A stretch of 64,000 bases of DNA. It comes from Marinicauda pacifica (GTDB taxonomy: Bacteria > Pseudomonadota > Alphaproteobacteria > Caulobacterales > Maricaulaceae). The stretch spans positions 1,116,501 to 1,180,500 of the forward strand of contig NZ_SRXV01000001.1 of assembly GCF_004793635.1 (NCBI RefSeq), given 5' to 3'. Position 1 is the stretch's first letter; every line of letters starts with the position of its first letter. Positions 1-9,450 of the stretch are shown in pieces. The notes beneath the pieces were generated by a model, which was given only the letters and a program-made list of their open reading frames with translations, had not been told where the DNA came from and searched no databases. The translations under genes and the position numbers were made by a program.

Positions 1-1
1 A

Positions 2-1123
2 AGCTTCGTCGACCGGTTCAAGGCGAAGGCGAGCAAGGCCAAGCAGGCCCAGTCCCGCGTCAAGATGCTGGAAAAGATGGAGCCGGTGGCAACCAGCGTC
101 GACAATCCCGTAGCCCCGTTCGAGTTTCCCGATGCACCCAGGCGCATGGGCAATCCGCTGATCCGGATCGAGGACGGCGCAACGGGCTACTCGCCCGAAA
201 ATCCGGTCCTGACCGGGATGGATTTGCGCATCGATATCGATGACCGGATCGGTCTTCTGGGTCGCAACGGATCGGGCAAGTCGACCTTCGCGAAGTTCCT
301 GACGGGGCATGTCGACCTGCTGGACGGCAGTTTCCGCATGCACAAGAAGGCAGAAATCGCCCACTTCAACCAGCACCAGATCGACGCCCTGCATCCCAAC
401 CAGAGCGCCTACGACCATATTCTGGAGCTGATGGAAGATGCGACAGAGGCCCAGCGCCGCTCGCGCCTGGCCCGTTTCGGGCTGCCCGGAGACCGTCAGG
501 AAACACCCGCCAAATCGCTGTCAGGGGGCGAGAAGGCACGCCTTCTGATGAACCTCATCAGCTTTCACGGCTCGCACCTGATGATACTGGACGAGCCGAC
601 CAACCATCTCGACATGGACAGCCGTCAGGCCCTGATCGAGGCAATCAATGCCTTCGAAGGCGCGGTGCTGATCATCAGCCACGACCGCCACCTGATCGAG
701 GCGTGTGTCGACCGGCTCTGGCTTTGTGCGGACGGGACGATCGCCCCCTATCAGGGCGATCTGGCCGACTATCGCCGGCTTGTGCTGAAAGGTGAGGAAG
801 AGACGCGCCCGCGAGGACAGGCCAGGCCGACGGGCGGACAGAAGACCGAGCGCCGGCGCGACGCCGCAGAAGCGCGCGAGCGTCTCAAGCCCCTCAAGGC
901 CGAGGCGGCCAGATGGGAAAAGGAAGCCGAGCGACTGAAGGGCGTCCTGGCCAAGATCGATGCCGGCCTGGCCACGCCCGGCCTCTGGGAAAAGGACCCC
1001 GCTCTGGCCACAGAGCTGAACAAGAAGCGCGCCCGGGCCGAAGATCTCATCGAAGAGGCAGAATTGAGTTGGCTCGAGGCCGAAGAAGCGTTCGAGACGG
1101 CCCGGGCCGAAGCCGGGCTCTAG
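2..1123 (+). CDS. ABC-F family ATPase, C-terminal part (cut by window start)
   Basis: The reading frame is open from the first full codon at base 2, so this is the C-terminal part of a longer protein. The opening residues (VDRFKAKASKAKQAQSRVK) are the basic interdomain linker of ABC-F proteins. The second ATP-binding domain follows, with Walker A GRNGSGKST, signature SGGEKARLL and Walker B/D-loop DEPTNHLD. The last 100 residues are charged and helical, probably a coiled coil as in Uup/YheS. ABC-F ATPases lack membrane segments and act on ribosomes (translation quality control or antibiotic protection) or tolerate DNA lesions. Which subfamily this one belongs to cannot be settled without the N-terminal half. 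The next gene is convergent. Confidence 0.93.
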   Translation, partial: SFVDRFKAKASKAKQAQSRVKMLEKMEPVATSVDNPVAPFEFPDAPRRMGNPLIRIEDGATGYSPENPVLTGMDLRIDIDDRIGLLGRNGSGKSTFAKFLTGHVDLLDGSFRMHKKAEIAHFNQHQIDALHPNQSAYDHILELMEDATEAQRRSRLARFGLPGDRQETPAKSLSGGEKARLLMNLISFHGSHLMILDEPTNHLDMDSRQALIEAINAFEGAVLIISHDRHLIEACVDRLWLCADGTIAPYQGDLADYRRLVLKGEEETRPRGQARPTGGQKTERRRDAAEARERLKPLKAEAARWEKEAERLKGVLAKIDAGLATPGLWEKDPALATELNKKRARAEDLIEEAELSWLEAEEAFETARAEAGL

Positions 1124-1145
1124 ACCGCGCCCGGCGAGCGAGACC

Positions 1146-1451
1146 CTAGCCGCACTTGACCTCCATCACCTCGCCATTTCCGCCAATGACGACATTCAGG
1201 CGCTCCGGGCGATAGTCCATGGTGACCATGTCGCCCTCGCCGTAAATCCGGTGCGGCTGCGGCAGGCTGGGCGTATGGACTTCTGTGCCCGGCTGACCCA
1301 CCAGCATCTGGTATTGATCGGCCGCGCACTCGCGCGCCTCCGCGCCGTCTTCATCGAGTTCGGACATGTCCACCTCGGTCACGTCCTGGTTGGCCGCGCA
1401 GGCCCCCAGAACCAGTCCGGCCAGCGAAATCATCGCGAATATGCGTATCAT
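1146..1451 (-). CDS. Lipoprotein of the I78 peptidase-inhibitor family
   Basis: 101 residues, starting MIRIFAMISLAGL. A lipoprotein signal ends in lipobox LGAC, followed by an acidic spacer. The C-terminal half holds the I78 signature: PGTEVHTPSLPQPHRIY, then GDMVTMDYRPERLNVVI, ending in KCG. I78 proteins resemble the Aspergillus elastase inhibitor; bacterial members are thought to block serine proteases in the envelope. The start chosen overlaps the holC stop as ATGA, implying translational coupling; an in-frame ATG five codons upstream is possible but lies inside holC. Targets are unknown; family assignment rests on motif memory. Confidence 0.8.
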   Translation of the reverse strand: MIRIFAMISLAGLVLGACAANQDVTEVDMSELDEDGAEARECAADQYQMLVGQPGTEVHTPSLPQPHRIYGEGDMVTMDYRPERLNVVIGGNGEVMEVKCG

Positions 1452-1903
1452 GCTTTCTTCTCCCATCGCCCCTGGTCGTTCTGACGCCAGTAGGACACCT
1501 CGGCATCGCCCTTACGGGCCGCCGACCAGAGTTCTCTGGCCCAGCTCACGCCGCCCTCGTCCCGAGCTTCGAACATCACCACGACGCGATCCCAGTCTGC
1601 CAGCGTTTCGATCTCGATCGGTGTCGCGTCGAGAAGAAAAAGCATGCTGGCGCCGTTAACGTTCCGTGTCTCTGTGGAAAGCAAGACAGGTTGTCGGCTC
1701 GCCTGGGGCTCGCTGTCACGTCCATGCGGCAGAAAGGCATCGTCGCGGAAGGTCCACAGATGTGCGTCCAGGGCCTCAAGCCGGGCCTCATCCTGGCTTG
1801 CGACCACCGCCCGCCCCCCGCGAGCAAGCAGCTTGGTCAGCAGCTCGGGCAGGGCTTCGTCCACGCTGGCTTGCTCAAGATGGTAGAACCAGAGTTCGGC
1901 CAC
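1448..1903 (-). CDS. holC: DNA polymerase III chi subunit
   Basis: 151 residues, normal for alphaproteobacterial HolC. Chi binds SSB and psi and links the clamp loader to single-stranded DNA at the fork. The N-terminus (MAELWFYHLE) and the segments LPELLTKLLARGGRAVV, LWTFRDDAFLPHG and PVLLSTE follow the family pattern. The start is GTG, preceded by a GGAGA-type ribosome site. The gene lies downstream of pepA, the usual alphaproteobacterial neighbour, but a hairpin terminator sits between them, so holC and the I78 gene may be transcribed separately. No psi gene (holD) is seen here. Confidence 0.92.
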   Translation of the reverse strand: MAELWFYHLEQASVDEALPELLTKLLARGGRAVVASQDEARLEALDAHLWTFRDDAFLPHGRDSEPQASRQPVLLSTETRNVNGASMLFLLDATPIEIETLADWDRVVVMFEARDEGGVSWARELWSAARKGDAEVSYWRQNDQGRWEKKA

Positions 1904-1926
1904 GCCGGCTGTCTCCCTTCAGGCAT

Positions 1927-1959
1927 GAAAAAAGGGCGGCCCGTTCAAGACCGCCCTTT
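1927..1959 (-). terminator. Rho-independent terminator of pepA
   Basis: A perfect 9-bp stem (1931-1939 with 1951-1959, AAAGGGCGG/CCGCCCTTT) with an 11-base loop. It is followed on the minus strand by six U residues (A-run 1928-1933). It lies 14 bases past the pepA stop and just before holC. Confidence 0.85.
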
Positions 1960-1973
1960 GGATCGTCCAGGCG

Positions 1974-3452
1974 CTAGCCCTCGTAGTAGTCGCGCACGAG
2001 CCGGTCGAGCAGACGGACCCCGTAACCGGTTCCGAACGACGGCTTGCGCGGATCCTTCGATCCGGTCTGCATGCCGGTGCCGGCAATGTCGATATGGACC
2101 CACGGCTTCTCGTTGACGAAGCGCTGCAGGAAGACCGCCGCGGCGATCGACCCGGCATTGCGGCCCTCGCCGAGATTCTTCATGTCGGCCACCGTGGAAT
2201 CGATCTGACGATCGTATTCCGCTCCGATAGGCAGACGCCAGACCGTTTCATCGGAGGCCTTGCCGGCCCGGGTCAGATTGTCGACCAGCTCGTCATCGTT
2301 GGAGAAAACGCCCGCATGCTCGTGACCGAGGGTGATCAGGATGGCCCCGGTCAACGTGGCCAGGTCGATGATGAAGCGCGGATCGAAGCGCTCCTGCGTG
2401 TACCAGAGAGCGTCGGCGAGCACGAGCCGGCCCTCGGCGTCGGTGTTGAGGATCTCGATCGTCTGACCGGACAGCGATGTGACGATATCGCCCGGACGTT
2501 GCGCATTGCCGTCCGGCATGTTCTCGACCAGACCGATCACGCCGATCGCGTTCACATTCGCCTTGCGACCGGCCAGGGCATGCATCAGGCCAACCACGGC
2601 AGCCGAACCGCCCATGTCGCCTTTCATTTCTTCCATGCCAAGTCCCGGCTTCAAAGAGATGCCGCCGGTATCAAAGCACACGCCCTTGCCCACAAAGGCG
2701 AGCGGCTTCTCGCCGTCCTTGCCGCCATTCCAGCGCATGATGACGAGCTGGCTTTCGCGTACAGAGCCTTGGCCGACGCCCAGAAGCGCGCCCATGCCCA
2801 GCTTCTCCATTTCTTTCTCGCCGAGCACCTCGATCTCGACACCGAGCTTCTCCAGCTTTTCCTTCACCCGCTTGGTGTAGGCGGTCGGGTAGAGGATGTT
2901 GGCCGGCTCCATGACGAGATCGCGCGCGGTCTTCACACCGTCGGCCACCGCTTCCCAGGATTTCCAGGACTTCTTCGCGGCCTTCTCGTCGGACACCACG
3001 AACTCGGCCGTTTTCAACGACGGCTTCTTGTCGGCTTTCAGCTTGGTGCGGTAGGCATCGAATCGATAGGCCGCCATGGTCGCGCCCAGAGCCGTGCGCG
3101 CCGCGCTCTCGGTGTCGGTCACACCGTCGAGATGAAAGGAGACCGTGTCGGCACCGGTATTGAGCAGGTGCTTGACCACGCTCGCGCCGGCCTTCTCGAA
3201 CACATTGCCGTCCGCGTCCTTGCTCTCGCCCAGTCCGAAGACGACGATCCGCGCGGCATCCACGCCGTTGGGGCTGACGATCTCGACCACATCGCCGGCC
3301 TCGCCCTTGAAACGGGACGCCTTGATCGCGCGGCTGATCGCACCTCCGGTCTTCTCGTCCAGCGCGGTCGCCGGGTCGGACAGCGTGGTGCGCGAGTAGG
3401 CCGGCACGGCCAGCGTGTCACCGGAAGCGGTTTCAGCAAACTTGATCTTCAT
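1974..3452 (-). CDS. pepA: Leucyl aminopeptidase (M17)
   Basis: 492 residues, close to the roughly 500 usual for PepA. It removes N-terminal residues from peptides in the cytoplasm using two metal ions. The hallmark [14 protein letters not shown] is at residues 336-349. Other family segments are [16 protein letters not shown] (metal and substrate binding), GDMGGSAAV and VHIDIAGT. The start is [11 protein letters not shown] at 3452; upstream in-frame codons (to 3548) read as noncoding. In E. coli PepA also binds DNA as an Xer accessory factor and repressor; that role cannot be judged here. Divergent from lptF across about 200 bases. Confidence 0.97.
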   Translation of the reverse strand: MKIKFAETASGDTLAVPAYSRTTLSDPATALDEKTGGAISRAIKASRFKGEAGDVVEIVSPNGVDAARIVVFGLGESKDADGNVFEKAGASVVKHLLNTGADTVSFHLDGVTDTESAARTALGATMAAYRFDAYRTKLKADKKPSLKTAEFVVSDEKAAKKSWKSWEAVADGVKTARDLVMEPANILYPTAYTKRVKEKLEKLGVEIEVLGEKEMEKLGMGALLGVGQGSVRESQLVIMRWNGGKDGEKPLAFVGKGVCFDTGGISLKPGLGMEEMKGDMGGSAAVVGLMHALAGRKANVNAIGVIGLVENMPDGNAQRPGDIVTSLSGQTIEILNTDAEGRLVLADALWYTQERFDPRFIIDLATLTGAILITLGHEHAGVFSNDDELVDNLTRAGKASDETVWRLPIGAEYDRQIDSTVADMKNLGEGRNAGSIAAAVFLQRFVNEKPWVHIDIAGTGMQTGSKDPRKPSFGTGYGVRLLDRLVRDYYEG

Positions 3453-3653
3453 GTCACGTCTCTTTCTTGGTTCACGGGATTGAACGGCTCGTCCGATCTG
3501 ACGCGTACCCGGGGGTGGGCCGACAGGGCAGGAAAACCGGCTACACATTGACTCATGGCGTGAGTGGTATCCGATCGCGGGTCACGTTAGAAGTCTCTGC
3601 CTTCATGATCTGGCGCTCCGCCGCCACTTTTTCGACCCCGGACCTGCGCCACG

Positions 3654-4775
3654 ATGACATTGTTTCAGCGATATTTGTTCAGGCAGGGTCTGTGGCCGCT
3701 CCTGACGGCCCTGCTGGCGCTGACCGGCCTGGCCGTCATGACGCAGTCCCTGTCCAATATCGAGCTGATCTCCAGCGAGCGCGAAACCGCGTTCGCCTTC
3801 GTCTGGATCACTCTGCTGGCGATGCCCCAGATCATCGCGATGATTCTGCCCGTCGCGGTCTTTCTTGCCGTCGCCATCTCGATGAACCGCCTGATCAGCG
3901 ATTCAGAGCTGACCGTGGGGGCGGCCGCCGGCATGAGCCGCGGTCAGCGCATGTCGCCCTTCATTCGCATCGCCGTCTTCGCGATGCTGGGCAATCTGGT
4001 CATCAACCTCTTCGTTCAGCCTGTCGCCTTCCGGGAAATGCGCGAGAGCGTCTACGAGATCCGCAGCGATCTTGTGGCCGACTTCATGCGTCCGGGTGAA
4101 TTCACCGACCTCGGCGGCAACGTGACCTTCTACACGCGCTCCCTCGACGATAACGGCGTGATGAGCGACGTGTTCATCCAGGACGGACGCGGCACGGAAA
4201 GCCGGGCCTATGCGGCCGGGACGGGGCTGATCACACGCACCTCTCGCGGACCGGTCATGCTGTTGCAGAACGGGCAGCTCTCCCAGACCGACGAACAGGG
4301 CGAGCTGTCCACACTCGCCTTCGAACGTTACGAATTCGAGCTCAACGCCTTCCTCGATCCGGCCTCGGCCTTCTTCTTCAAGGAAAGCGACCGCTTTCTG
4401 CCCGAGCTTCTGATGCCGACTGCCGCCGACATCGTCCGGGCGCGTTCGGCAGCCGTGCTGTATGCCGAAGGCCATTACCGGCTTGCCGCTCCGCTCTACA
4501 ACCTGGTCTTTGCCCTGTTTGCGGCCTGCGCCTTCTTCGCTGTCGAACACAGGCGCACAGGCTACGCACGCTTCATCATCCTAGCCGGGGCCGGAGCCAT
4601 GATCCTGAGGCTGGCCGGGTTTGCCGTTCAGGCCGCGGCCAGCGACAACATGGCCTATAACGTTGTCCAGTACGCGCTTCCGGTCGGGGGAATTGTCATC
4701 GGCCTGATTATCCTGAACCGCCCGGTCAGGTTCCTGCGCCGGTTCAGGCGCGCGCACGCGGAGGCATCCGCATGA
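3654..4775 (+). CDS. lptF: LPS export ABC transporter permease LptF
   Basis: 373 residues of the YjgP/YjgQ family. With LptG it forms the membrane core of LptB2FG, which extracts lipopolysaccharide from the inner membrane and feeds it to LptC/A/D. Three membrane helices lie at each end, with a periplasmic jellyroll between (about residues 100-270). The start MTLFQRYLFRQGLWPLL matches the amphipathic first helix of the family. It opens a co-directional run of six genes and overlaps lptG by ATGA. Confidence 0.96.
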   Translation: MTLFQRYLFRQGLWPLLTALLALTGLAVMTQSLSNIELISSERETAFAFVWITLLAMPQIIAMILPVAVFLAVAISMNRLISDSELTVGAAAGMSRGQRMSPFIRIAVFAMLGNLVINLFVQPVAFREMRESVYEIRSDLVADFMRPGEFTDLGGNVTFYTRSLDDNGVMSDVFIQDGRGTESRAYAAGTGLITRTSRGPVMLLQNGQLSQTDEQGELSTLAFERYEFELNAFLDPASAFFFKESDRFLPELLMPTAADIVRARSAAVLYAEGHYRLAAPLYNLVFALFAACAFFAVEHRRTGYARFIILAGAGAMILRLAGFAVQAAASDNMAYNVVQYALPVGGIVIGLIILNRPVRFLRRFRRAHAEASA

Positions 4776-5869
4776 GCCGCCTGGCGCGCTACCTCATCCT
4801 GCAGACGCTGCTCGGCATCCTCGCGTCGGCCGGCGTGATCAGTGCCGTCATCATCCTCGTCGACTTCGTCGAGACCTCGCGGGACATCTCGACGCGCGCC
4901 GACCTCACGGCGCTTCAGGCTCTGGGACTGACCCTGCTCAAATCGCCTCTCCTCATCCAGGAGACCCTGCCCTTCATTGTTCTGTTCGGCACGCTCTGGG
5001 CCTTTTTCCGGCTCAACCGGCGCAGCGAGCTGATCGTGATGCGCGCAGCCGGCTATTCGGCCTGGCGCATCCTGCTGCCCGCTGCCTCTCTCGCCTTCGT
5101 GATCGGCGTGGCCGGGACTGCGGTGCTCAGCCCGCTGGGAGCAATGAGCAATGCTCGTTTCGAGACGATCCGCGAGACCATTCTGGATGGGCAGACCGGG
5201 ATGACTTCGGTGTCGGCGGGCCCGGTCTGGCTGCGCGAGACCTCGCCGGACGGCTTCAACATCATCACGGCCTCACGGTTCGACGCCGAGGAAGGCCAGA
5301 TATTCACTCCGGTGTTCCGCATCTATCTGCGATCCGAAGCCGGCGCCCCGATTCTCGTGCGCCGCATCGAAGCGGAGTCGGCCCGCCTGAGTTCCGGATT
5401 CTGGGTTCTCGACGAGGCGGTCGAGCTGACCGCCGACGCGCCGCGCGAAAAGCTCGGGGAAATTTCCCTGCAGACTTCGATCGGGCGCCAGGCCCTGTTC
5501 GAGCGCGCTCGATCGCCGGGCGGAATTTCGTTCTGGGATCTGCCCGGCGTCATCGCATCGGCGCGGGCTGCGGGGCTGTCCACGCGTCCCTATGAATTAC
5601 GGTTCCAGAGCCTCCTTGCCCAACCCCTGACCATCGTCGCGGCGGCTCTGCTTGCCATCGCGGCCACTCTGCGCCTGGTGCGTCTTGGCGGCGCGGCCGG
5701 ATTCGCGTTCGCCGGCGGGGCGGCAGGTTTCCTGCTCTACTTCCTGCAGGAGTTGATGCTAAGTCTTGGCCGGTCCGGGACGATCGATACAATCAGTGCA
5801 GCCTGGAGTGCACCGGCACTCTTTATTCTCGCGGCCATGTTCTACGTGGCCTACACCGAAGACGGTTGA
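4772..5869 (+). CDS. lptG: LPS export ABC transporter permease LptG
   Basis: 365 residues, paralog of the preceding LptF with the same layout (three helices, periplasmic jellyroll, three helices). It opens MSRLARYLILQTLLGI; the segment RLNRRSELIVMRAAGYS after helix 2-3 is the coupling-helix region that contacts the LptB ATPase. The 4-base overlap with lptF suggests stoichiometric synthesis. LptB, LptA and LptC are not in this window, as usual in Alphaproteobacteria, where they lie elsewhere. Confidence 0.96.
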   Translation: MSRLARYLILQTLLGILASAGVISAVIILVDFVETSRDISTRADLTALQALGLTLLKSPLLIQETLPFIVLFGTLWAFFRLNRRSELIVMRAAGYSAWRILLPAASLAFVIGVAGTAVLSPLGAMSNARFETIRETILDGQTGMTSVSAGPVWLRETSPDGFNIITASRFDAEEGQIFTPVFRIYLRSEAGAPILVRRIEAESARLSSGFWVLDEAVELTADAPREKLGEISLQTSIGRQALFERARSPGGISFWDLPGVIASARAAGLSTRPYELRFQSLLAQPLTIVAAALLAIAATLRLVRLGGAAGFAFAGGAAGFLLYFLQELMLSLGRSGTIDTISAAWSAPALFILAAMFYVAYTEDG

Positions 5870-5940
5870 TGCGTGGACGCCTGCGCTGCGATTGGATAGA
5901 CACGCAGGCTACGGGGTAGGTCCGGGGTGAAAGGGGTTCC

Positions 5941-8124
5941 ATGCGGAGCTTGATGACGGCATGCGCTGTGGCCGCGCTTTTGACTGCCGGAGCAAAAGCG
6001 CAAGCGGTTGGCGACGCCGCCCCCGATGCGCGCGAACCGGTCTATCTCGAAGCCGGCGTGCTGATTGACGATCGCGACAACCAACGCCTCTTCGCGCGCG
6101 AAAATGTGCGCATGCAAAGCGGCGAGCGCACGCTTTTTGCCGACGAAATCGAATACAATCCGCAAACCGGACGCGTCATCGCCCGCGGCAATGTCCGTCT
6201 CTTTCAGGGCGACGAACCGGCAACGCTGGCGGAGTCGATCGAGCTCGACTCCGAGATGAGCGAAGGCGTCGCTTATGGTTTCGCCACCCTGCTCGAGAAT
6301 GACGGCAAGGCCGCCGCTTCGGTTGCCGTGCGGCGCGCCGACGGCTCGCTGGAGATGACGCGCGGCTACTACACCGCATGCGATTTGTGCGAGGACGGCA
6401 GCGGCTCCCCCACCTGGCGTCTGCGGGCCAGCCGCGTGACGCGCGATCTCGACGACCAGATGATCTACTATCGCAATGTGCGGCTGGAGATCCTCGGCGC
6501 GCCCATTCTTTACGCGCCGATCTTCGCCCACGCCGATCCGTCTACGCCGCGCCGTTCGGGTTTTCTCATTCCCAGCGTCGATTTTTCCAACCGTCTCGGC
6601 TTCAGCTACAAGCAACCCTATCTCTGGGTGATCTCGCCGCATTCCGACCTCGTGGTGGCGCCGCGCTACATGAGCGAGGTCAATCCGAGCCTGGAGCTGC
6701 AATACCGCCGCCGCTTCTATTCGGGCGAGTTCGCCTTTTCCGGCAGTGCAACCTACGAGCAGGAATTCGACGAGGACGGCTTTTTCGGCGCCGAGGAATT
6801 GCGTTGGCACACTTTTGCCGAAGGCCGATTCAACTTCACGCCGCGCTGGCGCTGGGGCTTCGGCGTTCAGGCGACGTCGGGCGATCTGTATCTGCGCCGG
6901 TACGATTTCTCAGAAAGCCCGGATATCGGCCGTGGCATTTACGAGATGCCTAACCGGAACCTGGCCTCCCAGATCTATCTGCAGGGGCAGGGCCAGAACT
7001 ATTATTCCGATATCGCGGCCATTCGCGTGACGTCCTTGTTCGAAGGCCAGAACGACGACGCCCTGCCCCATATCGCTCCCATCGGACAATTGCTGACCGA
7101 TCTGCCCTTCCCGGACTGGGCCGGCCTGCTGGAGAGCGAGCTTTCCACCGCCAATCTGGTGCGCGAGGACGGCGACGACTACTTGCGTGCCAGCGCCGGA
7201 CTGCGCTGGAACCGCTCGACCATTCTGCCCCTCGGCGTACGCTTCGAGCCCTATGCGATCGGGCGGATCGACGCCTATGCGGTCACCGAGACCGACGGGG
7301 CAGGTGTCGAGACCGGCTCGCGCAACTTCACACGCGCCCTGGGCGCGGTGGGCACCGACATCAGCTGGCCTTTCGCTCGTATGGACAGCTGGGGGCAGAC
7401 CATCATTGCGCCGCGCGTCCACCTGGTGTCGGCCACCGGTGTCGATGACGGCGAACGTCCGCCCAACGAAGACAGCCAGATCGTCGATATCGATTCGGTC
7501 TCGCTGTTCAGCCGCAACCGGGCCGGCGGCTACGACCTGTGGGAAAACGGGCAGCGCGCCGATGTCGGCATGCTGCTCGAGCTGGATACGGTCAGCGAGT
7601 GGCTGCCGGACGCAGAGGTCTTTGCGGGCCGGAGCTACCGTCTCGACAATGAGGTTCCGTTCGGAGCCGGGACAGGCCTCGACAACGAGAATTCCGACTG
7701 GGTCGCCGAATTCGGCATTGATCTCGCCGGCTTCTCGATCGACTCCCGCAACCGCTTCGACAGCGAGAGCGGTCGCCTGAACCGCAGCGACGTGCGCGGA
7801 ACCTTCTCGGCCTGGCGCGTGGGCAGCGCGCTGCGCTATACCAAGCTGACTGCAGAGGCGCCCGGGCAAAACGACGATGAGGAGATCGCAGCCTCGGTGT
7901 CGTTCGAGCTGACCGATCGCTGGAGCGTCGGAGCGGCAGCCCGCCGCGACCTCGACACCGACGAAACCCGGACTGCGCAGGCCTCCCTCTCCTACGAGGA
8001 TGAGTGCACCCGGCTGGACATCATCTACGAACGTGAAAACTACAACATCGGTAACCTCGGTCCGAGAACCTCGGTCCGCTTCCAGCTCACCCTCTTCACA
8101 CTCGGCGCCCTTCAGGACGATTGA
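5941..8124 (+). CDS. lptD: LPS-assembly outer-membrane protein LptD
   Basis: 727 residues. A Sec signal (MRSLMTACAVAALL..AKAQA) precedes an OstA/LptA-like jellyroll (about residues 40-150, with repeats such as IEYNPQTGRVIARGNVRLF). A short Cys pair (ACDLC, near residue 145) and a C-terminal beta-barrel follow. LptD is the outer-membrane gate that, plugged by LptE, inserts LPS into the outer leaflet. The alternating hydrophobic pattern continues to the end FQLTLFTLGALQDD. It follows lptG by 71 bases and is followed by surA, which chaperones LptD in E. coli. Confidence 0.96.
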   Translation: MRSLMTACAVAALLTAGAKAQAVGDAAPDAREPVYLEAGVLIDDRDNQRLFARENVRMQSGERTLFADEIEYNPQTGRVIARGNVRLFQGDEPATLAESIELDSEMSEGVAYGFATLLENDGKAAASVAVRRADGSLEMTRGYYTACDLCEDGSGSPTWRLRASRVTRDLDDQMIYYRNVRLEILGAPILYAPIFAHADPSTPRRSGFLIPSVDFSNRLGFSYKQPYLWVISPHSDLVVAPRYMSEVNPSLELQYRRRFYSGEFAFSGSATYEQEFDEDGFFGAEELRWHTFAEGRFNFTPRWRWGFGVQATSGDLYLRRYDFSESPDIGRGIYEMPNRNLASQIYLQGQGQNYYSDIAAIRVTSLFEGQNDDALPHIAPIGQLLTDLPFPDWAGLLESELSTANLVREDGDDYLRASAGLRWNRSTILPLGVRFEPYAIGRIDAYAVTETDGAGVETGSRNFTRALGAVGTDISWPFARMDSWGQTIIAPRVHLVSATGVDDGERPPNEDSQIVDIDSVSLFSRNRAGGYDLWENGQRADVGMLLELDTVSEWLPDAEVFAGRSYRLDNEVPFGAGTGLDNENSDWVAEFGIDLAGFSIDSRNRFDSESGRLNRSDVRGTFSAWRVGSALRYTKLTAEAPGQNDDEEIAASVSFELTDRWSVGAAARRDLDTDETRTAQASLSYEDECTRLDIIYERENYNIGNLGPRTSVRFQLTLFTLGALQDD

Positions 8125-8205
8125 TCGCGCGACCGTCTTGCGTCATTGCTTCGCCCATATTGATCGGTATCTTCTCGCTTCCTTCTCCCGACCCGACAGG
8201 TTGTC

Positions 8206-9450
8206 ATGGCGTTCAAGTCTCTCATTTGCTCTCTGGTGCCGGCATTCGCCGCGGCCATGCTCTTCGCCGCTCCGGCACCGGCCCAGCAGGTCGAAGGCAT
8301 CGCGGCGGTCGTCAATGACGAGCCGATCACGACGCTGGACGTGCGCAACCGCATGATGCTCATCCTCACCTCGGCCGGCATTCAGCCCGACGAGGAAACG
8401 CTGGCCCGCATCCAGGAGCAGGCACTCGACGGACTGATCGAGGAAACGCTGCAGCTCCAGTCCGCCCGCGACTTCGAGGTCGAGGTTGAGGAAGAGGAAG
8501 TCACGGAATCGCTTCGCGACATCGCGGCGCGTAACGGATCGACCCTGGAAGAAATCGATCAGGACCTGGCCTCCGCCGGAGTCGATATCGAGACGCTTCG
8601 CCACCAGATTCGCGCCGAAATCGCCTGGCAGATTCTGGTCAATGGTCGCTATGGCAGCCGGGTGCGCGTGTCCGACAACCAGATCGAGGTGGCCCGTGAA
8701 CGGGTCATAGAAGGGGCCTCCGAGCCTCAGGTCCGTCTTGGGGAGATCCTTATCGAGGCCCCGGGCTCCGGCGATACCAGTCAGGCCGAAGCCGCGATTC
8801 AGACCGTCTTCCAGCAGCTCTCCCAGGGCGCGCCCTTCCCGGCGGTGGCCCGCCAGTTTTCCGCCGCGCCCAGCGCGTCGGCCGGCGGCGATACCGGCTG
8901 GCAGGCGATCAGCCAGCTTTCGCCGCAGGTTCAGCAAATCATCGCCCAGTTCAGCCAGCCCGGCCAGATTTCCCGGCCCGTTCGCGTTCCCGGCGGCTAC
9001 CTGATCGTGGCCCTCATCGACCGCCGGGACAGCTCCGTGGTCGAGCAGCTCGAACTCATCCAGATCACGCTTCCAGGCTCGCGCATCACCGAGGATGCGC
9101 GCTCCCGGCTTTCGCGCGCGGTGGGCTCCATCGAGTCCTGCGACGCGGTCGAGACGCGCGTGGAGAATATCGAGGGCGTCCTGGTCACCGACCTCGGCAC
9201 CATTGGCGCCAACGCGCTGGTCGATACGATCCGCAACGCCGTCACCGGCCTGGAGCCGGTGGAGGCCACGCCGCTTCTGGAAACCGCCGCCGGTCTCCAG
9301 TCCTTCGTTCTGTGCGGACGTTCGATCGAAGGGGCCGGCATTCCCAGCGAAGACCAGATGGAAGATCAGCTGCGCGGTCAGCAGCTCTCGCTTCTGTCGC
9401 GCCGCTGGCTGCGCGATCTGCGCCGCGAAGCGACGATCGAGATCCGGTGA
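8206..9450 (+). CDS. surA: Periplasmic chaperone / peptidyl-prolyl isomerase SurA
   Basis: 414 residues with a signal peptide ending AAPAPAQQ. The SurA N-terminal domain begins VEGIAAVVNDEPITTLDV. One parvulin-type domain is recognisable (about residues 180-270: VRLGEILIEAP, GGDTGWQAISQL, PVRVPGGYLIVALIDRR), followed by a C-terminal domain. SurA escorts outer-membrane proteins, especially LptD, to the BAM complex. Its place between lptD and pdxA is the classic proteobacterial order. The stop overlaps the pdxA start (GTGA). Confidence 0.94.
   Translation: MAFKSLICSLVPAFAAAMLFAAPAPAQQVEGIAAVVNDEPITTLDVRNRMMLILTSAGIQPDEETLARIQEQALDGLIEETLQLQSARDFEVEVEEEEVTESLRDIAARNGSTLEEIDQDLASAGVDIETLRHQIRAEIAWQILVNGRYGSRVRVSDNQIEVARERVIEGASEPQVRLGEILIEAPGSGDTSQAEAAIQTVFQQLSQGAPFPAVARQFSAAPSASAGGDTGWQAISQLSPQVQQIIAQFSQPGQISRPVRVPGGYLIVALIDRRDSSVVEQLELIQITLPGSRITEDARSRLSRAVGSIESCDAVETRVENIEGVLVTDLGTIGANALVDTIRNAVTGLEPVEATPLLETAAGLQSFVLCGRSIEGAGIPSEDQMEDQLRGQQLSLLSRRWLRDLRREATIEIR

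Noticed and set aside
2094..3551. A 485-codon plus-strand frame
   Set aside because: Antisense to pepA, which is unambiguous; composition is that of a mirror frame.
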